Below are positions 17,511-26,448 of a stretch of 64,000 bases of DNA, piece by piece. A program made the position numbers and the translations under genes. Position 1 is the stretch's first letter. Every line of letters starts with the position of its first letter. The stretch is from CATOSP01 sp965216155 (GTDB lineage Bacteria; Chloroflexota; Dehalococcoidia; Lucifugimonadales; UBA3495): contig CBDCFD010000006.1 of assembly GCA_965216155.1 (NCBI GenBank), forward strand, positions 1,178,001-1,242,000, read 5' to 3'. Under the pieces are notes generated by a model, which was not told where the DNA came from, did not search any database, and saw only the letters and a list, made by a program, of their open reading frames with translations.

Positions 17511-18671
17511 ATGACCAACACCGCAATCAAGGCGCTAGACAAGGCGGGAAAATACCACTTCGGAGATGGCCTTTACCTCAACGTTTCGGCCAACGGAACC
17601 AAATCATGGATTCAACGCTTCCGCTACGAAGGCAAGCGCCTGGACCGTGGGCTAGGTTCATGGCCGCGTGTCTCCACCAGAGACGCCAAGCGGCTCGTTA
17701 CTCAAAACCGGGTCCAGCTAGACAAGGGAATCAATCCTTGGGCCACCAACGGCAAGACGGCCAAGGCGTTGAACACCGCCAGTACCGCCCCTACGTTCCG
17801 CGAATCGGCTCACAAGGCGTTGGCGGTCATAGGTCAAGAATGGCGGTCTGACAAGGTTCGGACTAACTGGATTCAACAGATGGAGCGACACGCCTTCCCG
17901 GTGTTCGGGAATATGGCGATTGACGAAATCACACGCGCCGACGTGGTTGATTTTATCTCCGGGTTGCAAGCTACCAAGGGCGAGACCGCCAGGAAGATGC
18001 ACCAACGCATACGGTCAGTGTTCGGATGGGCGGTAGGCATCGGCCATATCGAAATGAATCCGGCTGGCGATGCCATCAAAAACGCCATTCGGAAACACGC
18101 GGGAACGAAGGAATCCTATCAATCCCTACGCTACCAAGACGTAGCCGCCGCGATTGAAACCATCCGCGATTCCGTCGCTCAATTGGCAACCCGCCGGTGT
18201 TTCGAGTTTATGATTCTGACCGCATCAAGGGGCGGTGAAGTACGCCTTGCCGAGTGGTCCGAAATAGACTGGAGCGCCAAGTTGTGGACCATTCCCGCCG
18301 ACCACGCCAAGGATGGACGCGGCCACAGCAAGCCACTTTCGATTCAGGCGATGGTTCTCTTACAGGAAGTCCGGGAAAAGTTGGGCGGTGAAGGTCTGAT
18401 ATTCGCCATGCCAGGCGGCAAGCGCATCTCGGAAAACACGCTCTCTGACCGTGCCCGTAAAGACAACTTGGGTTGTGTTCCGCACGGCTTCCGCTCCAGT
18501 TTCAAGACGTGGGCCACGGAGACCAACCAGCACCGCACGGCAACCGAGTTCTGTTTGAGCCATAACCCATTCGCCGGAGTGGAAGGCGTCTATATGCGGT
18601 CAGACTTGGCGGAAGCGCAGGCGATAATCTTCCAAGAATGGGCGGATTACCTTTCACCGCTACCGTTCTAA
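17511..18671 (+). CDS. Tyrosine recombinase / P4-type integrase
   Basis: 386 aa. N-terminal DUF4102-type segment (KYHFGDGLYLNVSANGTKSW), a central SAM-like core-binding region (about 100-200) and a C-terminal catalytic domain. Catalytic residues visible: Arg in LTASRGGEVRLAEW, HGFR (HxxR), the His in LSHNPFAGVEGVYMRSDL and its Tyr nucleophile. I chose the ATG at 17511 since family proteins begin just before this point; ATGs at 17475 and 17499 are alternatives that overlap the direct repeats. It should insert and excise the element at tRNA-Arg. Confidence 0.92.
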   Translation: MTNTAIKALDKAGKYHFGDGLYLNVSANGTKSWIQRFRYEGKRLDRGLGSWPRVSTRDAKRLVTQNRVQLDKGINPWATNGKTAKALNTASTAPTFRESAHKALAVIGQEWRSDKVRTNWIQQMERHAFPVFGNMAIDEITRADVVDFISGLQATKGETARKMHQRIRSVFGWAVGIGHIEMNPAGDAIKNAIRKHAGTKESYQSLRYQDVAAAIETIRDSVAQLATRRCFEFMILTASRGGEVRLAEWSEIDWSAKLWTIPADHAKDGRGHSKPLSIQAMVLLQEVREKLGGEGLIFAMPGGKRISENTLSDRARKDNLGCVPHGFRSSFKTWATETNQHRTATEFCLSHNPFAGVEGVYMRSDLAEAQAIIFQEWADYLSPLPF

Positions 18672-18772
18672 GGTGGGTTTCTGGCGTTAAGTTGGGCTAC
18701 GGGTTGACCGGGTTTGACGCCTGTATGGGCTTCTCAGACGCAAGGCATGGCGTCCACTAGGCCAATTTCAGC

Positions 18773-19846
18773 CTATATCCTAGATTCCGCCTCTACTGGA
18801 GCGGCCTCCCGGTGCATCAAACCCGCTTCCGCCGCCGCCGCCTGGACGCTTAACCCGCCGCCTACAAGAGACTGGAAACCACGCGCCCGCCCTTGTAGGT
18901 CTGACGCTCTCAACTCTGACCACGTGATTTCAACCATGCCCAACTTCAACGACAATTCCGCTTGAACCTTCCGGCCCAATGGAGCAAGACACTGGAATAG
19001 GGCAAGTCTCCAACTTTCCCGCAAGCTGGCCGCATCGCCACTTTGGAACAATGCCGGGTTGAATCCCACGGCGGAAAAGATTTCGCTTGACGCCTGTTTC
19101 GCAAGGTCCACCAAAGGCCGCGATGGTTCGGCCCCGAAGCGTTCCGTTTTCATGCTGGCGTAGCTGCCGTCAATTTTGCCCCAATCGCCATTTTCGACGG
19201 TAGCGATTCCGCCCCTTGCCGCCGCCAGGTCGCGCTTGAATTGGACTATGCCGGGATCGGCCCCATCCGTAGGCAGTCCGAGAATCCGTCCAACCGGCCC
19301 TCCGGCCTCGTCTCCGAGCGCCTTGACGGTCTCAGCCGAGAGTTTCCCGGATAAATGCGCTACTTCGATGGGAGATTGACCACGCCACGGCGTAGTCCGG
19401 TGAGCGGCATAGCGGAAGTGTAGGACGGATTGAGCGTTGATGTCGTAGTAGCTTTGGGTCACGCTCGGCCCCGATAGCGACACGTCATACCGCCAGCTAG
19501 ACGGCATCGGCCCACCATAGACGTTATGGGATTGCGCTGGTAGCAGGTTCACCACTCCGTCCGTCGTGTCTATGTATAGGACAATCTCGCCGCCCCTTAC
19601 CAGGCTGCGGCCCACCAACTCCATAACGTCTGGCGTCAATGCCGCCTGGACGGAAGGCGAATCCGCCGTTACTTCACACGCTGCGAATCCTCGGCCAACC
19701 GTGCCAACGGCGCTTTCAAAAGCTGCCGTTGCTTGCGAGTCTGCCGCCGTCGTGTTCCCGGTAGCACGTTCCACCAGTAGGGCAACCAACGTATCGGTGT
19801 AGTCAACGGCGCGTGTCTCAGGCTTAGCCGTCCACGGGAATTTCAT
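18773..19846 (-). CDS. Phage portal protein (HK97 type)
   Basis: 357 aa. Portal signatures include VLHFRYAAHRTTPWRGQSPIE, which is the portal-family block around the WRG/GxSPI motif, and the later SASSE-like region SEIFSAVGFNPALFQSGDAASLRESW, followed by the helical C-terminus. Portals form the dodecameric DNA gate of phage heads. It is the last gene of the leftward head operon, overlapping the preceding gene by 4 bp; in most HK97-like phages portal directly follows TerL, so the order is unusual. It ends 101 bp from the convergent integrase. Confidence 0.85.
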   Translation of the reverse strand: MKFPWTAKPETRAVDYTDTLVALLVERATGNTTAADSQATAAFESAVGTVGRGFAACEVTADSPSVQAALTPDVMELVGRSLVRGGEIVLYIDTTDGVVNLLPAQSHNVYGGPMPSSWRYDVSLSGPSVTQSYYDINAQSVLHFRYAAHRTTPWRGQSPIEVAHLSGKLSAETVKALGDEAGGPVGRILGLPTDGADPGIVQFKRDLAAARGGIATVENGDWGKIDGSYASMKTERFGAEPSRPLVDLAKQASSEIFSAVGFNPALFQSGDAASLRESWRLALFQCLAPLGRKVQAELSLKLGMVEITWSELRASDLQGRARGFQSLVGGGLSVQAAAAEAGLMHREAAPVEAESRI

Positions 19847-20265
19847 GGCAATATCCTTTCCAATACGTCTTGGACTATGGCCCGTTGGTGTCTGGCGAAT
19901 GAATCCGCTATCACTTCCCTTACGGAATCCCTACCGTTATTGAACACCACGAAACGACCGTAGAAGATTGAATATACGCCTACCTCTAGCCCGGTCTGCC
20001 GTATCTCCAACCGTGCTACCAGTCTCCCGGAGCGCCTGGGCAGCTTGCTTTTCAGGTCCGGCAACATGCGCCGTCTGGCAGATTCCGCGAAGATACGCGC
20101 CACGTTCTGCGCGTTACCAGCGTTCAGTATGAATTTCCGTATCCTCTCACCGCCCTTGGTGTTGGCCGTAACGGTGAGCGCCACTTGATTAGCCGCCGAT
20201 TGAGTGGCTTGGATGTTCAAGACTTGAGCGACACTGGAGCCGCCGAAGGAAGATATTTGAGTCAT
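19843..20265 (-). CDS. HK97-gp10-like head-tail component
   Basis: 140 aa. The stretch RRMLPDLKSKLPRRSGRLVA and the following VGVYSIFYGRFVVFNNGRDS match the pattern of gp10-like connector proteins (PxxTGxLR, then YA.xxEFG). The length and position in the head operon agree. It overlaps portal by 4 bp and abuts head closure by 1 bp, so translation is probably coupled. Assignment rests on motif style and context. Confidence 0.65.
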   Translation of the reverse strand: MTQISSFGGSSVAQVLNIQATQSAANQVALTVTANTKGGERIRKFILNAGNAQNVARIFAESARRRMLPDLKSKLPRRSGRLVARLEIRQTGLEVGVYSIFYGRFVVFNNGRDSVREVIADSFARHQRAIVQDVLERILP

Positions 20266-20594
20266 TAGGCGATGTACTTGGACGCCACTATCTGGAGCGC
20301 CCGCCTACGGTCTCGCCCGATGCCCACGGATTCAATATCCCAACGGTTGCCGTACTCATCGTTCAGTGTGATTAGGTCGGTCCGATGGTCTGCCAATTCC
20401 TGAAACCATCTGACCGTGAACGTTCGGACTTCCACCACGACGGTCCCTCCAGTGGTAACGGTGTCCGTACTCCCGGAGTTGGTCTGATCGGCCCATACGG
20501 GATATTCCGTGACCGGCCCCGGTATGTATTCGCCGTGTTCGTCTCTGTCTCCGATGGCTTCCAACCTGATTGTTATTGGCGTGTCCAGTGGCAT
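20265..20594 (-). CDS. Phage head closure protein (head-tail adaptor)
   Basis: 109 aa, beta-rich. GEYIPGPVTEYPVWADQTNSG and FTVRWFQELADHRTDLITLN followed by RWDIESVGIGRDRRRALQIVASKY are typical of gp16/Stf-type head closure proteins (YPVWA, TFTIRYR, I..V....R.R.LEI..). Such a ring sits between connector and tail. Overlaps its neighbours by one base on each side. The presence of a head-closure ring without tail genes fits particles that borrow tails. Confidence 0.72.
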   Translation of the reverse strand: MPLDTPITIRLEAIGDRDEHGEYIPGPVTEYPVWADQTNSGSTDTVTTGGTVVVEVRTFTVRWFQELADHRTDLITLNDEYGNRWDIESVGIGRDRRRALQIVASKYIA

Positions 20595-22048
20595 TAGAAG
20601 CTATACACTCCGATTTTGAGTCCACTATTCGCGGGTATGGCCGTTCCGCGAAACTCCAATACGTTCGCTTGGAAGCGTATCGCGTAAGTCCGGGTTTGAT
20701 TCGCCGGTCTGGTATTCGTGCGTGCTGTCTTGCCATCACGGAAACGCGCCGCGTCATATAGGTTCATGGTCCAATCGTCCAGGTCACTTAACCCGCCAGC
20801 GCCGAAGTTGCCATCCTGCCATTGGATCGCAAACACCTTGACGGTCTCTGGTACGGTTACTCCAGTGTTGACCCATACGTTAACCGTTGTGCCGCCAGCC
20901 GGTGCGCTATACGTGTCAATCAGAGTAGGGCCACTACTACCGCCGCCGCCAGCCGGTAGCGCAGCAATGGCAGCCGCATTTGTGGCCGCGCTCGTTACCG
21001 CCCCGTCTGCCGTCGATTGCGCCTCTGCCGCCGCGTCTCTGGCGGTCTGGTCCACGCCTTGAATCGGCCCCGGAATAATCGAAATGGCAACAACCGTGTT
21101 GTGCTGTGGTACTTCAAACCCTTGCCCGCGATTCGCCCTACCGCTTACCGTTACGGTGTCTGCCGAAAGGGTAGGCGTTCCCGTTACGGTGACAAGTTGA
21201 TGGCGTGCTGCGCTCTGTTGAATCTCAATCTGGTCTCCCGCCGCCAGCGCCAGCAATTGCACCCTAGCCGCGTCATAGCCGGTGCCAGTGTTGAAAGCCC
21301 AAGTGTCAATCTCGCCTACGGAAACCGTAGCAGCAAATTTCATTTCTCCGGGTTGGTCCGGAGGGAAAGCCACAACCCAAGTCCAAGACCCCGCCAGGCC
21401 AGCCGGTCCACCGCCAGCACTAGCCGATATGGTGAAAGCGGTATCGCTCCCACTGGTAGGCGTTACCGCTATGCCCGCTCCCGCCGCTACATCCGAGCGC
21501 CGTAGATGGTTTGTCGGGAGTGTTGGGACTGTTGGTGGTGAGTGGTGGACTTCCGCCATGCCAGCATGGGCAACGATGGCCGCGTCTAGCGCATCCTGGG
21601 TAACACCTTGCCCCACGCCAGCCGGTAGCGTTTCCTGCTCTACCGTGCCATCCGCGTAAGTGACTATCAATTCGCCGCCCACCACTTCCACATTGACAAC
21701 GGGATTCCCTACGGTCCCGACGCCTTGGGCCATAGCCGCCTCTGGCGTAGCCAAACCCGCACGATGGACTAGAAACCGATACAGCATCCGAGACGCGCCA
21801 GACTGCCGTAAGGCGTTGGCAAAGGCCAGCCCACGCGCCACGCTAGGAACGTCATACAGGAAGGCCACTAGCCGTATGGCCGCTTCGTTCAGGATGGCCG
21901 GGTCAGCATCCGCGTAGGCGTCTCCCAAGTGTTGGGCAATCTCGGCAATGGCGTAATCCCGGAGTCGTTCAACTTCCGCCCGCTCTACCGCCGTGCTGCC
22001 AACACGGATGGCCGCTACCAGAACATCAACGGTGACATCTATAGCCAT
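20594..22048 (-). CDS. Head-tail connector fused to a fibre/adhesin-like region
   Basis: 484 aa. Residues 1-90 (VDVLVAAIRVGSTAVERAEV, then YADADPAILNEAAIRLVAFL) resemble gp6-type head-tail connectors. From about 110 onward the protein changes to low-complexity, beta-rich sequence with Gly/Thr/Ala-rich linkers (AGMAEVHHSPP, AAGAGIAVTPTSGSD, a helical AARDAAAEAQSTADGAVTS stretch, LPAGGGGSSG) and a terminal domain like phage fibre tips. Connectors are normally about 100-200 aa, so this is a fusion or a decorated connector. ATG at 22048 overlaps the protease end by 10 bp. Confidence 0.6.
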   Translation of the reverse strand: MAIDVTVDVLVAAIRVGSTAVERAEVERLRDYAIAEIAQHLGDAYADADPAILNEAAIRLVAFLYDVPSVARGLAFANALRQSGASRMLYRFLVHRAGLATPEAAMAQGVGTVGNPVVNVEVVGGELIVTYADGTVEQETLPAGVGQGVTQDALDAAIVAHAGMAEVHHSPPTVPTLPTNHLRRSDVAAGAGIAVTPTSGSDTAFTISASAGGGPAGLAGSWTWVVAFPPDQPGEMKFAATVSVGEIDTWAFNTGTGYDAARVQLLALAAGDQIEIQQSAARHQLVTVTGTPTLSADTVTVSGRANRGQGFEVPQHNTVVAISIIPGPIQGVDQTARDAAAEAQSTADGAVTSAATNAAAIAALPAGGGGSSGPTLIDTYSAPAGGTTVNVWVNTGVTVPETVKVFAIQWQDGNFGAGGLSDLDDWTMNLYDAARFRDGKTARTNTRPANQTRTYAIRFQANVLEFRGTAIPANSGLKIGVYSF

Positions 22049-22532
22049 AGCGTAGCCGCTCCCGGCAGCATTACGCCGCCATTGGATTCCCGTATCTCCA
22101 CGTTGCTTCCCGCGTAACTGGAAAGGTCCACAAGTCCGGCAGCTTCAATGAACGCCTGCCGGATTTCCCGGATGCCGCCCACCACTTGGGCAGACTTGGC
22201 GTAAAACTCCACAGACAACCCGGTTAGGATGCCTTCCTGGACGTTGACAGCCGCATCCCGGCCCCGTTGCGTGTTGCGTGTTGGGTAGTGCTTGTGGACA
22301 CCTTTAGGCAGTTACCGTCCAGGAAAGGCACTACACGCGCAATTGGAGCCTGTCTATTGTGTTGTTCATTGACAATGAAGCCATTGGCAGGCCACGTTGC
22401 CGAGCCGGGAAGGAATTTTTCCGCCCGGTCTCTGGCGCGTTCGCCATACGTCAAAAGCGTTCCCGTCAACATGCCCGGAGATTGCCGGGTTGAATCTTCC
22501 ACAAACCGGACTTCCATTAGCAGGTTATCCAT
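22039..22532 (-). pseudogene. HK97-family prohead protease, frameshifted
   Basis: From the ATG at 22532 (TAATG overlap with the previous gene) the frame reads a prohead protease N-terminus: GMLTGTLLTYGERARDRAEK, then PGSATWPANGFIVNEQHNR and APIARVVPFLDG. After about 22265 the conserved sequence continues in another frame as RDAAVNVQEGILTGLSVEFY and goes on to a TAG at 22039. So one indel near CAACGGGGCCGGGATG breaks the gene; sequence error, decay or a genuine shift are all possible. The QH and later GLS blocks are those around the catalytic His/Ser of the S78 family. Gene lies downstream of capsid, opposite to the usual order. Confidence 0.72.
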
Positions 22533-22966
22533 TACAACCGTCCATACCATCTGTCGATAGCCGTCTCGCATTGGTTAGACAACACACCGTCAACCGATAG
22601 GCGTTCCCGGACTATGGCTAGGCCAGGGTCAACGATGGTCTCCGTAGCGCCAGCGCCCAGGCGGTCCAGTAGGAATCCGCGCCGCTCCGGGTTGCCATCG
22701 CTTGACGTAACCACCACGTCCAGGTCATGCGCCGCCGCTCCCGTGATAATCGCCTGCCGAACGTACTCGGCAAGCGGTAGGGCATGGCTATCGAGTGGGT
22801 CACGTTCCGGGTAGCGCCCGCCTGGATGCCTCTCCAGTAGCAACAAAGCCGCGTAGATGGATTGGAAGTCTGCCGCCACACCACGGCCCCGAAGTTGCGC
22901 CAGGATTAGGCTGGCAAGTTGTGTCTTGCCAGCCCCTGTAGGTCCACTGATTAGCCTACCAGCCAT
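22532..22966 (-). CDS. P-loop NTPase (kinase-like) within the head operon
   Basis: 144 aa. The N-terminus has a Walker A motif, SGPTGAGKTQLA (GPTGAGKT). A later segment, AAHDLDVVVTSSDGNPERRG, could supply the Walker B or substrate part of a small nucleotide kinase (AAA_33/polynucleotide-kinase-like). It lies between capsid and protease, a place where phages normally encode only structural genes. Function unknown. Overlaps the protease start (TAATG). Confidence 0.6.
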   Translation of the reverse strand: MAGRLISGPTGAGKTQLASLILAQLRGRGVAADFQSIYAALLLLERHPGGRYPERDPLDSHALPLAEYVRQAIITGAAAHDLDVVVTSSDGNPERRGFLLDRLGAGATETIVDPGLAIVRERLSVDGVLSNQCETAIDRWYGRL

Positions 22967-22967
22967 G

Positions 22968-24182
22968 CTAGGCGTGTTGGGTTTGCTGCTTGTAGAATCC
23001 GTCCGAGCGCAACAGCTTTTGGTTGAACATGCCGACAGCCGTAACCTTGATTTCCCCGTCGTCTACCTTGGTGATGCTGTCGGGAATCAACTCCACGCTA
23101 TCCCACACGGGCTGTACGAAGTCACGGCGCATGCCAATGCGGATGATGGCGTTCTGGCGAGTGGAAGCCACAGCAGGAACATGCGCCGAGACGCGCACAC
23201 CGCCCGTAATGGACATCAACGCCATAAGCGCATCGGTGTTGTCGCTGGTGCTGCGGTATTGGCTGGCAGCGTGTCCATACGTGGCAGCGCCCATGACAAC
23301 CTTGAGCTCGCCAACCATTGACGCATACCGCCCGTCCACGCGTCCATAGGCGAATTGAGCGCGGTATAAGGCAAACGTGGTCTCCGTGGTTACGTTGTTG
23401 TTGGCAAGGATGGTCCCTGTTAGCAGACCGCCAGCCCCGGAGATAGCCTGCTTATCCAGTTCGGTTGACATGCCTTCGGAAAGGTTCTCCCGGAGCGCCT
23501 CATCCATGCCAGTAAACCGCGCGCGGTCCTCCCGGCTATAGGTGAAGTAGGTCTGATACCGCTTGGGCATCAATACCTCAGCCGTGAATGTTCCGGTCGA
23601 TTCCGCCGCCGTAGCGCCTTCCGCCGGAGTGCCAACGGTTGGAGCGGTCGTAAGAATCGGGAAAACTGCGTCACCGGTTGGCACAGAAGGCATATCCAGC
23701 CCCAGGAACACCGCCACGGATTGCGGGAACACGTAGGGCAGTATCCCTTGCTGATTCCGGCCCACGTCCGAAGGGGCAGCCGTCGCGCGGGTCTCCAGTT
23801 CAACATCCGTTGGGTAGTGGCGTATCAGCATGGCAAGGGGAACGCTGCGAACCTCCAGCCCGTAATGCTTCTGGAGTTCAGCCGTTGCGCCTGTGGTGTT
23901 CCCGCCGTTGACGGCTACGTGGAAGATTTCGCCGACGTTGGAGCGTTCAATGAGTTGGCGAAATTCCATGCCTTCCGAGTTGCGGGATTCAACCGGAGTG
24001 GGAGTACCATCCGAGATTTTCAAGGCGGTCTGTTGGAGTTCGTTAGCCGCGTGTTCCGCCCGAAGGGTGCCAAGTTCCGACGTGATTTCTTCCGTAATGT
24101 CGCTGTGGACCATGCCGCCTATCTCGCCCAACCTTCGGCGAATATCTGCGGCCCGGACTTCAAGGGTGGCAAGTGGCGTCAT
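22968..24182 (-). CDS. Major capsid protein (HK97 fold)
   Basis: 404 aa. The first ~120 residues are charged and helical (delta-domain/scaffold-like), and the mature part begins near TRATAAPSDVGRNQQGILP. Typical segments follow: VFPILTTAPTVGTPAEGAT, a YFTYSREDRARFTGMDEALR region, LDKQAISGAGGLLTG, and terminal RIGMRRDFVQPVWDSVELIP and DDGEIKVTAVGMFNQKLLR. The cleavable N-terminal domain agrees with the downstream protease gene. First structural gene after the HNH gene. Confidence 0.85.
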   Translation of the reverse strand: MTPLATLEVRAADIRRRLGEIGGMVHSDITEEITSELGTLRAEHAANELQQTALKISDGTPTPVESRNSEGMEFRQLIERSNVGEIFHVAVNGGNTTGATAELQKHYGLEVRSVPLAMLIRHYPTDVELETRATAAPSDVGRNQQGILPYVFPQSVAVFLGLDMPSVPTGDAVFPILTTAPTVGTPAEGATAAESTGTFTAEVLMPKRYQTYFTYSREDRARFTGMDEALRENLSEGMSTELDKQAISGAGGLLTGTILANNNVTTETTFALYRAQFAYGRVDGRYASMVGELKVVMGAATYGHAASQYRSTSDNTDALMALMSITGGVRVSAHVPAVASTRQNAIIRIGMRRDFVQPVWDSVELIPDSITKVDDGEIKVTAVGMFNQKLLRSDGFYKQQTQHA

Positions 24183-24231
24183 AGCGTATTCTCCAAGTCT
24201 ACGAATAGATACTTAGTATCATCCATTCATA

Positions 24232-24561
24232 TTATACGCCTTCCTGTGCAATACGTGAAACCAACGCTTGCCAGCCGTTATCTGGCCTACTGTTTTCCGA
24301 AATTGTCTTGTCACGGTGACACGGGAACGCGCAAAGGCTCTGGAGATTATTTAGGTCGTTAGGACTTCCGCCCATAGCCACAGGCTGGATATGGTCCACT
24401 TCAAGAGTCCGGCCCCGGCCTCGCCTACCGCATATCTGGCAAGTCCAGTTGTCACGGTCCAACGCCTTGAGACGTAGGCGCTTCCACTCCCTTACTGCCG
24501 CGTTCACCGGATGATGCCGGATGATGTGGACGCCTTCGGTTTCCGGTTGCGCCGTTCCCAC
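24232..24561 (-). CDS. HNH endonuclease next to terminase
   Basis: 109 aa. Zinc-HNH pattern: TCQICGRRGRG (CxxC), LEVDHIQPVAMGGSPNDLNN (H, N) and SLCAFPCHRDKT (CxxxCH). HNH proteins beside TerL assist DNA packaging cleavage in many HK97-like phages. The start overlaps the 3' end of TerL by 58 bp; an internal start would reduce the overlap. Confidence 0.83.
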   Translation of the reverse strand: MGTAQPETEGVHIIRHHPVNAAVREWKRLRLKALDRDNWTCQICGRRGRGRTLEVDHIQPVAMGGSPNDLNNLQSLCAFPCHRDKTISENSRPDNGWQALVSRIAQEGV

Positions 24562-25937
24562 TCACCCGCCGCCAACATCAAGGCGATGGCTATATCGTCT
24601 CGGCTACAGTTATTTGACGCCTGCTTCACCGGCCTAATGCTTCCCGCATCGTCACTTTTTACGGAAGCCACAGCTAGGCTTGCCGTCAACAACATCCTGC
24701 TTGCACGGTCCACAGATAACGGCCCGTCCTTGGCGAGTTTCCGAAGGCTTCTGATATCTTCGGATGATTCGCTCCATCGCGTTACCCTTGGTTCAATGCG
24801 GATGCCACTGGCGCAATCCTCCAATTCCGGTAGCCGGAAGCGGTCACAGATAACCCGCGTTGGCTTGCCCCAGGCGTCCAGGATGGCATCCATAAGTTGG
24901 CTTGGCGGTTGGACTCGTAGGCCATCCGCTACCAGCAACCGCCCGCTATCAACCAACCGTTGATACGTCGATTGTGGTACACGGTCGCGCTTCTCTTGGG
25001 CGCTTATGCTTGGCAGTCCAGGCGCTACCGCTAGCGCCTCAGTCCTACCGCTAGGCCAGATGGCCGTAGCAGCCGAGAATGACCGCCCGCCGCCCAAGTC
25101 TACGCCAACGATTGGACGGCCTTCCTTTGCCGCTACTGGACGCGCTAGGCACCGCTCCCAATCATCCACAGATAACATCTGGCTATCTTCGTCACGGGTT
25201 GGGTGATTCATTCTGAACGTCAACCACGCTGCCTTTTTGCGCGGGTCTGTACGCGCTTCGTCTCTCGCCTCCATAAGTTCCCTTCGGAAGTCTGCCGAGA
25301 TTGCCGTAAGCGGGTTGACGCGCCGTATCTCTGACCACTTATCCCACTTGGCCGGATCGCCCCTTAGCGCCATGACGTACACGCTATTGGTACTCCCGCG
25401 GTCCACAAGGTCAAACCACCAATGCCCCGGCCCGAATCCGAGCGGCCCAAGCGTTCCCACAACCAATATCTTCAACGGCGAGTCCGGTTTGCCCCTAGCC
25501 GTGAGCAAGCTATCCCAAACCATGCCGCCAGAATTTATTTCCCACGCGCCAGGTTCATCACAAATCGCCCAAGGGCAATTTACCAAACCTTGGCTAGTTT
25601 TTCCGTTTGACCCGATAATCCGAATCCGCGTCTTGGTGGCAACGTGGAGGATTCCGATTCTGGTATTTGAGTCTAGGTATCGGTAGCCATCCTCACCAAG
25701 GAAGCCACGCGCCGCCCTAAACGTGTATCGCGCCTGTTCAATGGACGCCGCTACCATCACGCTTTCCGTTCCCGGTCTGAACATGGCGTTGAACGGGTCC
25801 ATGACCATTGACGCAATGAAACCGGCTAAAGTGGTCTTACCGTTCCCGCGCGGCATGGAAAGGGCTGCTATCGTGATGTTCGGTTTGAGTGCTTCCCGGA
25901 GAAATGTTCTCTGAAACGGTCTCAATACAAGGCTCAT
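24504..25937 (-). CDS. Terminase large subunit
   Basis: 477 aa, ATP-driven packaging motor and nuclease. ATPase: Walker A-like SMPRGNGKTTLAGF (about 27-40), Walker B/CDE box CPWAICDEPGAWE. Nuclease domain: IVGVDLGGGRSFSA (first catalytic Asp) and a C-terminal RDDIAIALMLAAGEW (last Asp pair). Both catalytic halves look intact. Follows a short unknown gene that could be the small subunit. Confidence 0.9.
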   Translation of the reverse strand: MSLVLRPFQRTFLREALKPNITIAALSMPRGNGKTTLAGFIASMVMDPFNAMFRPGTESVMVAASIEQARYTFRAARGFLGEDGYRYLDSNTRIGILHVATKTRIRIIGSNGKTSQGLVNCPWAICDEPGAWEINSGGMVWDSLLTARGKPDSPLKILVVGTLGPLGFGPGHWWFDLVDRGSTNSVYVMALRGDPAKWDKWSEIRRVNPLTAISADFRRELMEARDEARTDPRKKAAWLTFRMNHPTRDEDSQMLSVDDWERCLARPVAAKEGRPIVGVDLGGGRSFSAATAIWPSGRTEALAVAPGLPSISAQEKRDRVPQSTYQRLVDSGRLLVADGLRVQPPSQLMDAILDAWGKPTRVICDRFRLPELEDCASGIRIEPRVTRWSESSEDIRSLRKLAKDGPLSVDRASRMLLTASLAVASVKSDDAGSIRPVKQASNNCSRDDIAIALMLAAGEWERRNRKPKASTSSGIIR

Positions 25938-26015
25938 TTTGATACTTCCTTACACTGAAAAGGCCATCCTTCGGTTGCCGGGTATGTCTAGACTTCGACG
26001 GCAAGGGTCCCCTAG

Positions 26016-26324
26016 TTAGTCAGTGTCGCGTTCGAGTTCGTCGAAGACTTCATCAATCGAGCGCATCATCCCAAACTCATACCTACACCTTCTTGCCCTT
26101 CTCTCAAACCAGTCACGCAGACGCGGCAACCGTGACGCCAATAACTCCCCGTCCGGCTTGGTCAGCCTCATCTTCAACGCCGTGTCCAATGTTTCCATAA
26201 ATTCGTCTATCGTCACCCTTTCCTTCGTGGTGTGGTCAAGCGTTCCTAGCGTAATCGCCACCAAGTCTAGTAACGCAATTGACGTGTCTTCCCGTAGTTG
26301 TTGGTCGTTGTCCGAAGATTCCAT
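26016..26324 (-). CDS. Small acidic/basic protein upstream of TerL, possible small terminase
   Basis: 102 aa, mostly helical (LREDTSIALLDLVAITLGTL, then ERVTIDEFMETLDTALKMR and a basic RLRDWFERRARRCRYEF). No family recognised. Its place directly before TerL is where TerS usually lies and size would fit, but there is no readable helix-turn-helix. Ends 78 bp before TerL. Confidence 0.5.
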   Translation of the reverse strand: MESSDNDQQLREDTSIALLDLVAITLGTLDHTTKERVTIDEFMETLDTALKMRLTKPDGELLASRLPRLRDWFERRARRCRYEFGMMRSIDEVFDELERDTD

Positions 26325-26366
26325 CGTTCAACCTCCATCAAACAAAGATCAATCAATCGAACAGCG

Positions 26367-26432
26367 CGTTATGGTTGCTGTTCCCCTATAGGGGTAGGGA
26401 ACAGGGAACAGCAAACTTAACGCCGCATAACG
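26367..26432. repeat. Nested palindrome between rep and the packaging genes
   Basis: Outer arms CGTTATG (26367-26373) and CATAACG (26426-26432); inner arms GCTGTTCCC (26377-26385) and GGGAACAGC (26404-26412), with CCCCTATAGGGG between. It lies after the rep reading frame and before the next gene. It could be a transcription terminator or the replication origin of the element. Confidence 0.55.
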
Positions 26433-26448
26433 GCAATTCGTTTTCATT

